From the NCBI GenBank assembly GCA_002469305.1, contig DKEY01000087.1, forward strand, positions 1-23,162: a stretch of 23,162 nt of DNA. The letters are read 5' to 3'. Below, piece after piece: positions 1-7,227 of the stretch (position 1 is the first letter of the stretch; every line of letters begins with the position of its first letter). The DNA is from Sulfurospirillum sp. UBA6810 (GTDB lineage Bacteria; Campylobacterota; Campylobacteria; Campylobacterales; Sulfurospirillaceae). The position numbers were made by a program, and so were the translations under genes. Under the pieces are notes generated by a model, which worked only from the letters and a program-made list of their open reading frames with translations, was not told the origin of the DNA and did no database searches.

Positions 1-1114
1 CATTTGCATTTTGTGAAGCTTGAGAAAGTTTACTCTGTAAAGAGAGTTCGCTTTGCATCGTCTCTTGCATAGCTGTTTGCAAGATATCTATCTTGCTTGT
101 CATTTTTGACATTTCTGTGCGTGTTGCAGACAACTCTGTTTGGGATTTTTTAGCATCTTCTACTGAAGCCACTAGCTCTTGACTCAAGCCTTTTCCCCTA
201 CTCGCTGTATCATTTACATAATTACTCTGCTCTTCAGAATTTTTACCAAGACTCATGGCAGTTGATGAAAGTTCACTTGCTATAGCAGAATTTTCACTTG
301 AAACTGTTTTAGAATTGTTTATGATAACTTGTAGTTTTTCTATAAATTTATTTGCATTTTGCGTTATATCAACAAACTCTTTTTCTAAACCCTTTATATC
401 AAGTCTTGTTGATAAATCCGCATCATTACTTGCAAGATTTTCAAATCTCTCATTGAGGGTAGAAGTTGAGTTTTTGATAGTACGACCAAGTAAAACAGAG
501 AAAACAATAGCTAGCAAGATACTCACTAATGCTGAAATGATAAAGTTGTTTTTCGATGAGTTTAGCAAAGATAGTGTTGCTGCATACTCTTGATCAATGT
601 TTTTATAAGAAATTTCTGTAAACATATCTAGCATATCTCTCATAGCTTCAAAATTGAGGAGATAATCACTCACATAGAATTTCTTTGCTTTATAGTAAGA
701 AGCTTCTTTTACCATCTCTATTAAAAGTTGTGTATCTCCTTGAAGTTTTTTATGCTTTATATAAAAATCATCAAATTTTGATTTTATATCTTTTGATAAG
801 TGTGATTCAATCAACTTTTGAAACTTTCCAAATCTGTCATGAGTTTGCTGTAGATTTTCTAAAATACCACTTTTTATAAGCTTGTCCAAATCTTTAAGTT
901 GATTATCATTTATCGCTCTAAGCATTGCCAAATTTGACTGATAAGCATCGCTATCTGCTTCTAAAAGAAGTGTAATACTTTTAAAAGATACTGTATCAAG
1001 TTCTTTTACATTTTCCTCAACTTGCATTATTTTGTTAAAAACAATCACATTTGATATGATTAAAACACAGATGATAACGATATATGAGCCGATTATCTTT
1101 GTTCTAAAATTCAT
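1..1114 (-). CDS. Methyl-accepting chemotaxis protein, 3' end missing at window edge
   Basis: Transmembrane chemoreceptor that would pass ligand signals to CheA/CheW. Starting at the ATG at 1114-1112, the frame stays open for 371 codons to the left edge, so the methyl-accepting and CheA-contact tip is not in view. The N-terminus MNFRTKIIGSYIVIICVLII is a short basic segment and TM1 (about residues 7-27). Residues 30-190 form a mostly helical periplasmic module, probably a four-helix-bundle sensor. TM2 is about 191-210, followed by a HAMP-like stretch with LGRTIKNSTS. From about residue 265 the sequence is Ser/Thr/Ala/Gln-rich helical coil typical of MCP signalling domains. A clear AAGGAG lies 6 nt before the ATG and a perfect extended -10 lies further upstream. 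Ligand unknown. Family assignment is firm; the subtype is not. Confidence 0.88.
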   Translation of the reverse strand, partial: MNFRTKIIGSYIVIICVLIISNVIVFNKIMQVEENVKELDTVSFKSITLLLEADSDAYQSNLAMLRAINDNQLKDLDKLIKSGILENLQQTHDRFGKFQKLIESHLSKDIKSKFDDFYIKHKKLQGDTQLLIEMVKEASYYKAKKFYVSDYLLNFEAMRDMLDMFTEISYKNIDQEYAATLSLLNSSKNNFIISALVSILLAIVFSVLLGRTIKNSTSTLNERFENLASNDADLSTRLDIKGLEKEFVDITQNANKFIEKLQVIINNSKTVSSENSAIASELSSTAMSLGKNSEEQSNYVNDTASRGKGLSQELVASVEDAKKSQTELSATRTEMSKMTSKIDILQTAMQETMQSELSLQSKLSQASQNAN

Positions 1115-1143
1115 CTTTACTCCTTTTTCCACAATATGCAATT

Positions 1144-1152
1144 ATTATAACA
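1144..1152 (-). promoter_or_regulatory. Extended -10 promoter of the chemoreceptor gene
   Basis: On the minus strand this reads TGTTATAAT, a TGn extended -10 joined to a perfect TATAAT. A start about 7 nt downstream leaves a leader of about 23 nt containing AAGGAG before the ATG at 1114. No -35 box is recognisable, which is usual for sigma-70 promoters in Campylobacterota. Confidence 0.55.
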
Positions 1153-1320
1153 CGAATTTTGATGAATTTTTGCTTATTGATATACTCTAAATTTTTAAGT
1201 TATATAAATAAAACACTAAAAAAAAACAATAAAAACAACGATGCAATCCACATAATCAAATTTAGGATTTTCTTTTTCTAGCCTTTTTTACATTGATTAC
1301 TATTTATTAATTCAATTTTT

Positions 1321-1326
1321 GATAAT
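1321..1326 (+). promoter_or_regulatory. Candidate -10 of the pdxJA promoter
   Basis: GATAAT (5 of 6 to TATAAT) lies about 30 nt before the pdxJ ATG, giving a leader of roughly 20 nt that carries GGGAG. The rest of the 241-bp spacer (1115-1355) is strongly A+T-rich. Apart from the two opposing promoters I see no gene or stable hairpin in it. Confidence 0.35.
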
Positions 1327-1355
1327 ATATATCTAAATTTTAGAAAGGGAGAAAG

Positions 1356-2135
1356 ATGCTTCTAGGAGTAAATATAGACCACATAGCGGTGTTAAGAGAA
1401 GCAAGAAAGATAAATGATCCAGACCCTTTGGATGCTGTATCTTTAGTAAAAAGAGCGGGTGCTGATCAGATAACTATACATTTAAGAGAAGATAGACGCC
1501 ATATCAACGATTATGATGCTGTGCGTATCATAGAAAACTCTGCTCTTCCTGTGAACATGGAGTGTGCTATTGATGAAGAGATGATAGATAAAGTTATCTC
1601 ACTCAATCCTCACCGCATCACACTCGTACCTGAAAAACGAGAAGAAGTAACTACTGAGGGTGGACTTGATTTGATTAAAAACTTTCAAAGAGTTGCACAA
1701 ATATCCAAACAGTTAAAAAAAGAAAATATCGAGCTATCTGTTTTCATAGACCCAAATATGTTTCAAATCAAGATGGCAAAGAGTGTTGAAGCACAGTGGG
1801 TTGAGCTTCATACTGGACACTATGCTAACGTTTATGCCATGCTTTTTAGTAACTTAAGATATACAAAACACTCTATCAAAGACTTAGCGCTTCCAAGAGA
1901 TGCCTTACATGTAAAACTGGGTCAAGCCCTTGAGCAGATAGAAAATAGTTCAAAAGAAGCAAATAGCATAGGTCTCAAAGTTGCAGCTGGGCATGGATTG
2001 AACTATCAAAACGTAAAGGCAATCGCACAAATTTCGGAGATTATTGAGCTAAATATCGGACAAAGTATAGTTGCTAGAAGCGTATTTACAGGCTTTGAAA
2101 CTGCTGTAAGAGAGATGATAGATATTTTAAAATGA
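1356..2135 (+). CDS. pdxJ: Pyridoxine 5'-phosphate synthase
   Basis: Condenses 1-deoxy-D-xylulose 5-phosphate with the amino-ketone made by PdxA to give pyridoxine 5'-phosphate, the ring-forming step of DXP-dependent vitamin B6 synthesis in the cytosol. The 259-aa TIM barrel starts with the typical MLLGVNIDHIAVLREAR. H42 in TIHLREDRRHI, E69 in NMEC, E150 in VELHTGHYA and H213 in AGHGLNY match the family's conserved active-site His/Glu positions. It is slightly longer than the E. coli enzyme, as is usual in Campylobacterota. GGGAG precedes the ATG. The stop overlaps the pdxA start (ATGA), so the two are translationally coupled. Confidence 0.97.
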   Translation: MLLGVNIDHIAVLREARKINDPDPLDAVSLVKRAGADQITIHLREDRRHINDYDAVRIIENSALPVNMECAIDEEMIDKVISLNPHRITLVPEKREEVTTEGGLDLIKNFQRVAQISKQLKKENIELSVFIDPNMFQIKMAKSVEAQWVELHTGHYANVYAMLFSNLRYTKHSIKDLALPRDALHVKLGQALEQIENSSKEANSIGLKVAAGHGLNYQNVKAIAQISEIIELNIGQSIVARSVFTGFETAVREMIDILK

Positions 2136-3052
2136 AAAAATTAGCTATAAGCATTGGTGATTTAAACGGTATTGGCTTAGAGATAGCTCTTAGAGCACAC
2201 GATGAGGTAAAAAAGCACTGTAAGCCAATATACTGTATCAATGAAACTATGCTTACATGGGGAAGTTCTCTTCTTGGCATAGATATACCAAAAGATTTTA
2301 TCATACACCCTTGCGGAGAAAACTTTGAAATCCTCCCTGGTATATCTACAAAAGATGCAGGTGCATCTTCCTTTAGCTCTTTTAAACAAGCCGTTCAATT
2401 AGCCCTTGAAAAAAAAGTGGTAGGTGTTGTTACTTTGCCTATCAACAAAGAGTCATGGTCGAAAGCTGGTATAAAATTTAAAGGACATACAGATGCACTA
2501 GCTTCGATGATAGATAGTGAAACTATCATGATGCTTGGTTGTGACAAACTTTTTACTATACTCTTTACACACCACATTCCACTTAAAGATGTAAGCAAAA
2601 CAATAAAGAAAAAAGCGTTAGTAAAATTCTTTTTAGATATATATAATTTCTTACATGTAGAAAATATTGCTGTGCTTGGATTTAACCCTCACGCTGGTGA
2701 TAACGGTGTTATTGGTGATGAAGATATTAAAATCAAAAAAGCGATTAAAAAAGCCAATAAAAAGCTTGATAAAAGCGTATTTAAGGGACCTTTAGTTCCA
2801 GATACCGCTTTTACACAAAATAATATGCAAAATTTTACATACTATATCTGTATGTACCATGATCAGGGGCTTATACCTCTTAAAACTCTCTATTTTGATG
2901 AGAGTATCAATGTCAGTTTAAACAAGAGTGTTATCAGAACATCTGTTGATCATGGAACAGCATTTGATAAAGCATATAAAGATAAAAAACCTTCAATTGT
3001 TAGTTATATAAACGCTGTAATCGAAGCTATAAAATTAAGTAATTCTCACTAA
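2132..3052 (+). CDS. pdxA: 4-hydroxythreonine-4-phosphate dehydrogenase
   Basis: NAD-dependent oxidation and decarboxylation of 4-phosphohydroxy-L-threonine to the amino-ketone substrate of PdxJ. The 306-aa protein opens with KKLAISIGDLNGIGLEI. The three metal-binding histidines expected for PdxA are visible as H148 (THHIPL), H187 (NPHAGD) and H243 (YHDQGL). The C-terminal signature RTSVDHGTAFD is at 269-279, and GHTDAL at 118-123 is also conserved. It overlaps pdxJ by 4 bp at its start. Its last 18 bp overlap the 3' end of nikO on the opposite strand, leaving no room for a terminator between the convergent operons. Confidence 0.96.
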   Translation: MKKLAISIGDLNGIGLEIALRAHDEVKKHCKPIYCINETMLTWGSSLLGIDIPKDFIIHPCGENFEILPGISTKDAGASSFSSFKQAVQLALEKKVVGVVTLPINKESWSKAGIKFKGHTDALASMIDSETIMMLGCDKLFTILFTHHIPLKDVSKTIKKKALVKFFLDIYNFLHVENIAVLGFNPHAGDNGVIGDEDIKIKKAIKKANKKLDKSVFKGPLVPDTAFTQNNMQNFTYYICMYHDQGLIPLKTLYFDESINVSLNKSVIRTSVDHGTAFDKAYKDKKPSIVSYINAVIEAIKLSNSH

Positions 3053-3688
3053 CTTTTTATCTTGTACTTCATAGATAGTATCTGCAAAATCTTCTACAAA
3101 TTCTTTATGATGTGAAACAACGATGATACTTTTATCTATCTTTTTCAAGATAACAGAGAGCTTTTTTTGCATCTGTTTATCTAAGGCGTTTGTAGGCTCA
3201 TCTAGGAGCATTAGTTTTGGCTCACACACCAAAACACCAGCAAGTGCAATAAGCTTTTTTTCACCTCCTGAGAGGTTATATACAATCTTCTCTTTTAAAT
3301 GTACAATATCAAAATCTTCGAGAATCATATCTACCCTCTTTTGTGCCTCTTCCTTATCCATACCTCTTGCTAAAAGCGAAAAGGCTATATCATCTTTGAC
3401 AATAGGAGAGAGAAACTGGTCATTTGAGTCTTGAAAGAGATAACCCACAAGCTCTCTGAGGGGCTTATAGTCTTTTTTCTCTTCTATTTTAGTGTGAAAC
3501 AGTTCAAAAATACCACTGTTTTTTGATTTTAAGCCTGCTAACATCTCCAGTAAAGTTGTTTTACCACAGCCGTTTGCCCCAACGATAGCAACTTTTTCTT
3601 TGTGCGATACATTTAGCCATATATTTGTAAACAATTCTCTTCCATCAAGGCTCAAACAGATATCTTTTAAATCAATCGAACAGCTCAT
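3035..3688 (-). CDS. nikO: Nickel ECF-type transporter ATP-binding subunit NikO (CbiO family)
   Basis: ATPase driving nickel (possibly cobalt) import with NikM and NikQ at the inner face of the cytoplasmic membrane. All ABC motifs are present in 217 aa: Walker A GANGCGKTT (37-45), Q-loop Q86 in LFQDSNDQF, signature LSGGE (139-143), Walker B LMLLDE with catalytic E164, and H-loop H193 in VVSHH. The DSNDQF stretch after the Q-loop is typical of CbiO/NikO/EcfA ATPases. It is shorter than many CbiO proteins and has little after the nucleotide-binding core. The start overlaps the nikQ stop (ATGA). Family is firm; nickel rather than cobalt is inferred from the NikK/NikL partners. Confidence 0.9.
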   Translation of the reverse strand: MSCSIDLKDICLSLDGRELFTNIWLNVSHKEKVAIVGANGCGKTTLLEMLAGLKSKNSGIFELFHTKIEEKKDYKPLRELVGYLFQDSNDQFLSPIVKDDIAFSLLARGMDKEEAQKRVDMILEDFDIVHLKEKIVYNLSGGEKKLIALAGVLVCEPKLMLLDEPTNALDKQMQKKLSVILKKIDKSIIVVSHHKEFVEDFADTIYEVQDKKLVRIT

Positions 3689-4332
3689 ATAATCTTTCCT
3701 ATCTCAAATAGACTCAACACCACTAACCCAAGCAGTAAAACTTCTGTTTTATATAAAGTATTTGTACTTGAGAGGGTATATATTTTTTTATCAAATCCTC
3801 GAATTATCATAGCATTTTGAAGTTTTTTGGCATTGTGAAAGGATTTAATGATGAGCATCCCTATAAAATTTCCATAGGTTGTGTAGGTAAACCAAGAAGT
3901 TTTAGCCACAAATCCCCTTACATGTAAAGTTTTTCTAAATTTTTGCAACTCAAGACCAAGTAAAAATATAAACTTTGCACTGAAGAAAAAAAGAGCCACT
4001 ATGTTTGGGGGGATTTTTAATTCTTGAAGCCCCAATGTTATCTCAAAAATATCTTTATTGGCAAAGAGTGATAATATAACAAATAAAACCATATTTGAGC
4101 GTATAAAAATCAAAAGTGCCAAGTCATAGTTTTGAGAGAGAAGAACACTCAAAGTAACGATAACAATGAATATATTAAGAAATAGTAGCTTCTTTAGTAC
4201 TTGAGGCAAATTCTCTTTTGCATACCATATACAAAACAAAACGATAGGCAAAAAAGAGATATAAAGACTTTGGTGTAATCCTACATTAAAGCTGTATATA
4301 AAGATGGCTATTAGTGATATACCTACTCTTAT
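3685..4332 (-). CDS. nikQ: Nickel ECF-type transporter transmembrane subunit NikQ (CbiQ family), probable AUA start
   Basis: EcfT-type membrane coupling subunit linking NikO to the substrate-binding NikM. Several hydrophobic helices are followed by two Arg-Gly motifs (VRGF and IRGF, residues about 139 and 178 in the 215-aa version) like those of the EcfT coupling helices. The first ATG/GTG/TTG-type codon in frame is a TTG at 4251, which lacks a ribosome binding site and would cut into the first hydrophobic region. Upstream, the frame is open and encodes IRVGISLIAIFIYSF, a typical CbiQ first helix. The best-placed initiator is ATA at 4332-4330: AAGGA lies 7 nt upstream and the codon overlaps the nikL stop as ATAA. 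If TTG is used instead, the protein is 188 aa (3685-4251). Confidence 0.82.
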   Translation of the reverse strand: MRVGISLIAIFIYSFNVGLHQSLYISFLPIVLFCIWYAKENLPQVLKKLLFLNIFIVIVTLSVLLSQNYDLALLIFIRSNMVLFVILSLFANKDIFEITLGLQELKIPPNIVALFFFSAKFIFLLGLELQKFRKTLHVRGFVAKTSWFTYTTYGNFIGMLIIKSFHNAKKLQNAMIIRGFDKKIYTLSSTNTLYKTEVLLLGLVVLSLFEIGKII

Positions 4333-4736
4333 GTTTTTTTCCTTTTGATAAACTGCAACAGCACAAAAACAGCCCCTATGATGCCTAGTGCAAGTAAAAT
4401 CTTTAAAAGAGCCTGTATATCACTCTCTTCTTTTATAGGATGCTCACTTGTAAATTCACTTATGCCCTTATGCCCCATAGATGCTATCACAACTATCTTA
4501 AATGTTTGTTTTTTTATGGGAAAACTAACTTCTCCAAACTCATCACTGATACCTGAGGTAAACACTTTTTCTTTTTCATCTACAAGCTCTACTTTACAGC
4601 CTTTGCATGGTGAAGATTTAGTAAAATATGCCTTTACATGTAAGATTCCATTTTCTTCGTTGGCGAAGACTTTTAAAGCATGAGCATTTGCCATGCTAAG
4701 AGATACAATAAGACAAAACAATATTTTTTTTAGCAT
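4329..4736 (-). CDS. nikL: Nickel transporter accessory membrane protein NikL (CbiL-like)
   Basis: Small extracytoplasmic, C-terminally anchored component of nickel ECF transporters of the NikKMLQO type. The 135-aa protein has a signal peptide (about 1-18, MANA before the mature part), a mature start HALKVFA, a beta-rich domain with PCKGC (a CxxC that could bind metal or form a disulfide) and VIASMGHKG, then a C-terminal membrane helix at about 108-128 ending in basic KRKKT. This layout, beginning with a conserved HALKVFA-type start, matches CbiL/NikL rather than CbiN. GGAG lies 5 nt before the ATG, which overlaps the end of nikM by 7 bp. Its exact role in transport is not settled. Confidence 0.75.
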   Translation of the reverse strand: MLKKILFCLIVSLSMANAHALKVFANEENGILHVKAYFTKSSPCKGCKVELVDEKEKVFTSGISDEFGEVSFPIKKQTFKIVVIASMGHKGISEFTSEHPIKEESDIQALLKILLALGIIGAVFVLLQFIKRKKT

Positions 4737-5329
4737 CTCTTCTCCAAAATTTTTGGGGAAACTTTTTTGATAAACTCAAAAATCAGGACAACAAGAAGTC
4801 CCTCTATAATCATGATAGGTATATTTGAGAGAAAGCTAACACTTGCAACAGTATAGAACTCTTCACCATTTAAAACAAGGATGAGTGAAAGTAAAAAAGC
4901 GGAAACTACTATAGGTAAACTTCCTGCTAAAAAGTATATAAGTTTCTCTTGCCAAAGTTTTTTAGGTTTGATGAAGAGTATAAAATACGATAACAAAGCT
5001 GGTGTTGCTATAATCAAAAGATTTACACCAAGAACACTTAACCCACCATAGCCAAAAAGCAAAGCTTGTAAAAACAGTCCTACAAAGATAGCAACAAATA
5101 CCCCAAACCCTAAAAATGCCCCTATAATCCCACTCATAATCAAATGCACAGAAGTAGGTCCTATGGGGATATGGATAAAAGAAGCTATAAAAAAGAGTGC
5201 AGATAAAACTGCACTCAAAGTTAATTTTTCTTGGTCGAGTTTTTTAAAGCCAATATAGAGTAATCCACAACTTATAACAGTCCCTGCTATCAATATGTTT
5301 GGATTTAAAACACCTTCGCTGATATGCAT
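4730..5329 (-). CDS. nikM: Nickel ECF-type transporter substrate-binding subunit NikM (CbiM family)
   Basis: S-component of the nickel importer, a polytopic membrane protein of 199 aa. It begins MHISEGVL, the hallmark of CbiM/NikM, in which the N-terminal Met-His end folds into the membrane and ligates the metal. H53 and H62 sit in FIHIPIGPTSVHLI, the second conserved metal-site segment, and FGYGGLSVLGVN (92-103) matches the third conserved loop. That loop usually has His where this protein has Tyr94. About six hydrophobic helices are visible. The ATG shares its A with the nikK stop (TAATG), so translation is coupled. Confidence 0.92.
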   Translation of the reverse strand: MHISEGVLNPNILIAGTVISCGLLYIGFKKLDQEKLTLSAVLSALFFIASFIHIPIGPTSVHLIMSGIIGAFLGFGVFVAIFVGLFLQALLFGYGGLSVLGVNLLIIATPALLSYFILFIKPKKLWQEKLIYFLAGSLPIVVSAFLLSLILVLNGEEFYTVASVSFLSNIPIMIIEGLLVVLIFEFIKKVSPKILEKRC

Positions 5330-6078
5330 TATTTCATATCTTCACAATAAATCCAGATAAGTGCACCTAGTTCTACTGGGTACTCATGTGAATCTTTTTT
5401 GATTTTTATGTCATCATCAAGAAGTGCAGCAAACCCCCACCAACCACTTTTAGGCATAACAAAATGAAAGATACCATTTTCATCTGTTTTTACAACCTGT
5501 GTTACATGTGCTTCGCTTGGAGCTTTATAACCTTTTTCATTGTAGAGTTCGACTTCAACTTCTATATTTTTTGCCAATTGCCCTTTGTAAAGTACTTTTG
5601 CGCTAAAGATATTGCCTGTATATAATCCATATGGACGAGTAAGAGGGATAATCTCTGCTTTTAAGCCCACTGGTTCATCCCAACCCTCACCAACGCCATA
5701 AGCATCGATGATAACCTTTGTTTGGTGTATGATAAACTTTTCCTCTGCAGGCTCAAAATAAGGTTGTGGTGTTACATAAAACTGGTACATTGCTGGTTCT
5801 TTAAACTTATAAGCTGCTTTCCAAGTATCAAAGCCCTCTTTCTTTACATGTAAAAGTTTATCGAGTAAATTTTCCTTTTTACCATCTCTAAAAACACCAA
5901 CTTCTTTTGGCTTTTGCATATGCATCAAATGCCCTTCAAAAGGATGAGTAAATTTGTATGCTATATCTATCTTGGCATCATTTTGAGTTTCTACGATAGA
6001 TTTTGATGGTAAAACCATTTGAAAATGTCCCCAAAGCATAAATGGGAAAAACAAGGTTACAAATAACACTAATCTCAT
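5329..6078 (-). CDS. nikK: NikK-like periplasmic DUF4198 protein
   Basis: Secreted accessory protein of the nickel transporter, probably presenting Ni to NikM. The chosen start gives 249 aa: a signal peptide MRLVLFVTLFFPFMLWG followed by HFQMVLPSKSIVE, the typical opening of DUF4198 proteins. The body is beta-rich, with HPFEGHLMHMQKP (several His and Met), repeated Phe/Tyr/Trp-rich strands, and a C-terminal Ig-like segment with KTDENGIFHF and GWWGFA. In-frame ATGs exist further upstream (6084, 6123, 6138), but AAGG is correctly spaced only for the one at 6078. It is the first gene of the operon. DUF4198 identity is fairly sure; the NikK name rests on context. Confidence 0.78.
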   Translation of the reverse strand: MRLVLFVTLFFPFMLWGHFQMVLPSKSIVETQNDAKIDIAYKFTHPFEGHLMHMQKPKEVGVFRDGKKENLLDKLLHVKKEGFDTWKAAYKFKEPAMYQFYVTPQPYFEPAEEKFIIHQTKVIIDAYGVGEGWDEPVGLKAEIIPLTRPYGLYTGNIFSAKVLYKGQLAKNIEVEVELYNEKGYKAPSEAHVTQVVKTDENGIFHFVMPKSGWWGFAALLDDDIKIKKDSHEYPVELGALIWIYCEDMK

Positions 6079-6147
6079 ATTCATCCTTTTATATATTAAT
6101 AAATATTTTTTAGTATTATTCATAAAAATAACTTTCACTCTGCTTAA

Positions 6148-6168
6148 ATTATAAATAATATTTATAAT
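6148..6168. promoter_or_regulatory. 21-bp perfect palindrome over the nik operon promoter, candidate metalloregulator operator
   Basis: Two 10-nt arms, ATTATAAATA and TATTTATAAT, flank a central A with no mismatch. On the minus strand it contains TATAAT, a plausible -10 for nikK with a start near 6141 and a leader of about 60 nt. An operator covering the -10 would fit nickel-dependent repression (NikR) or a Fur-family protein. TATTA-N15-TATTA just downstream (6094-6118) loosely fits the TRWYA-N15-TRWYA pattern recalled for Helicobacter NikR. The DNA is very A+T-rich, so chance palindromes are not negligible. Confidence 0.4.
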
Positions 6169-6179
6169 AAATATTTTTA

Positions 6180-7196
6180 TTATTTTGCTTTTTCCAGTCT
6201 CTCTTTTATATCTTTAAGTTCCACGATTGCCTTATCAAGATTTTCTGTATCTACCGTAAAATCAATCTTTGTAGGTTTTTTATATACTTTATCATAGTAC
6301 TCAACCAATAAAATCTCTGCTACTTTTGCCAAATCAGAGTGCTCAAAAGCTTTTATGCTCTCTTCTTTAGAGTTTTTACAGATATAAGGACTGATATGAT
6401 TCATGCAAGAGAAAAAGAATTGTTCGTCTATATTTATGTAGTCTTTCAATATCCTCTGTACTCTTTGTTCTAGTGGTGCGGTAACTTCTACTCTTACGCT
6501 GGAGTGTATTCGCTTGTATAAAAGGTCTGGTTGAACGACAGAGCCTAGTTTTTTACTCTCTCCTTCAACAAATATCCATTCATTTGAATCAAAACTTAGT
6601 AAATTATCGCAGATACTGTTTTGAAACTCTTTTTGACTAGGTTGCGAGCCGTTTACACCACCAAAAGTTGAACCAAAATGATTTGCCATAGCTTCTATAT
6701 CAAGACTTGGAGAGAGTTGTCTTAACACTTCACTCTTTCCACAACCTGTATTACCACCAAGTGTTATAAATTTTTCATGCTCAAAAGTCTCAAGATAGTT
6801 TAAAACAAATTTGCGATAATCCTTATATCCTCTCTCTATCTTTTCTACTAGATAACCTGTTCCAGAGAGTATGGTAGCGACTGAAGTTGAACGCAATCCC
6901 CCTCTTGCACAATATATTCCTATGCGAGAACCAAGAGGAAAACTTTTATATATCTCTTTTACATGTGAAGATACGTTGTTACATATATAGCTAGCACCCA
7001 GTACTTTTGCCAAAGAGTGAGATTGTTGTTTGTATATAGTACCTATTTCATGGTGTTCATCTGTATTTAGAGCAAAATAATTTTGAGAATTTGGTACTTT
7101 TGATTCAGCGTATTCTTTTGGACTTCTTGCGTCTATAATCAAATCATATTTTGATTTATTTTTTATAAACTCTTCTATACTTACAGTTTTTAACAT
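6180..7196 (-). CDS. mnmH: tRNA 2-selenouridine synthase
   Basis: Replaces sulfur by selenium at C2 of the wobble uridine 34 of tRNAs for Lys, Glu and Gln, via a geranylated intermediate and using selenophosphate; also called SelU or YbbB. The 338-aa protein has an N-terminal rhodanese domain (about 1-130) with LIIDARSPKEY at 19-29 and catalytic C96 in YCARGGLRS. It is followed by a P-loop domain with GGNTGCGKS at 147-155. Full length and all key residues are present. The ATG at 7196 has only a weak AAAG before it. ATTGTA at 7221-7226 reads TACAAT on the minus strand and may be a -10, just inside the 3' end of the preceding EAL gene. Its function requires SelD elsewhere in the genome. Confidence 0.95.
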   Translation of the reverse strand: MLKTVSIEEFIKNKSKYDLIIDARSPKEYAESKVPNSQNYFALNTDEHHEIGTIYKQQSHSLAKVLGASYICNNVSSHVKEIYKSFPLGSRIGIYCARGGLRSTSVATILSGTGYLVEKIERGYKDYRKFVLNYLETFEHEKFITLGGNTGCGKSEVLRQLSPSLDIEAMANHFGSTFGGVNGSQPSQKEFQNSICDNLLSFDSNEWIFVEGESKKLGSVVQPDLLYKRIHSSVRVEVTAPLEQRVQRILKDYINIDEQFFFSCMNHISPYICKNSKEESIKAFEHSDLAKVAEILLVEYYDKVYKKPTKIDFTVDTENLDKAIVELKDIKERLEKAK

Positions 7197-7227
7197 TGTG
7201 AATCTTTAAAATTTTTTGCTATTGTAT

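Noticed and set aside
255..593. 112-codon plus-strand frame
   Set aside because: It lies antisense to the chemoreceptor transmembrane/HAMP region, has no ribosome binding site, and its composition is that of a shadow frame.
4249..4251. TTG as start of nikQ
   Set aside because: No ribosome binding site, and it removes the conserved first helix. Kept only as an alternative to ATA.
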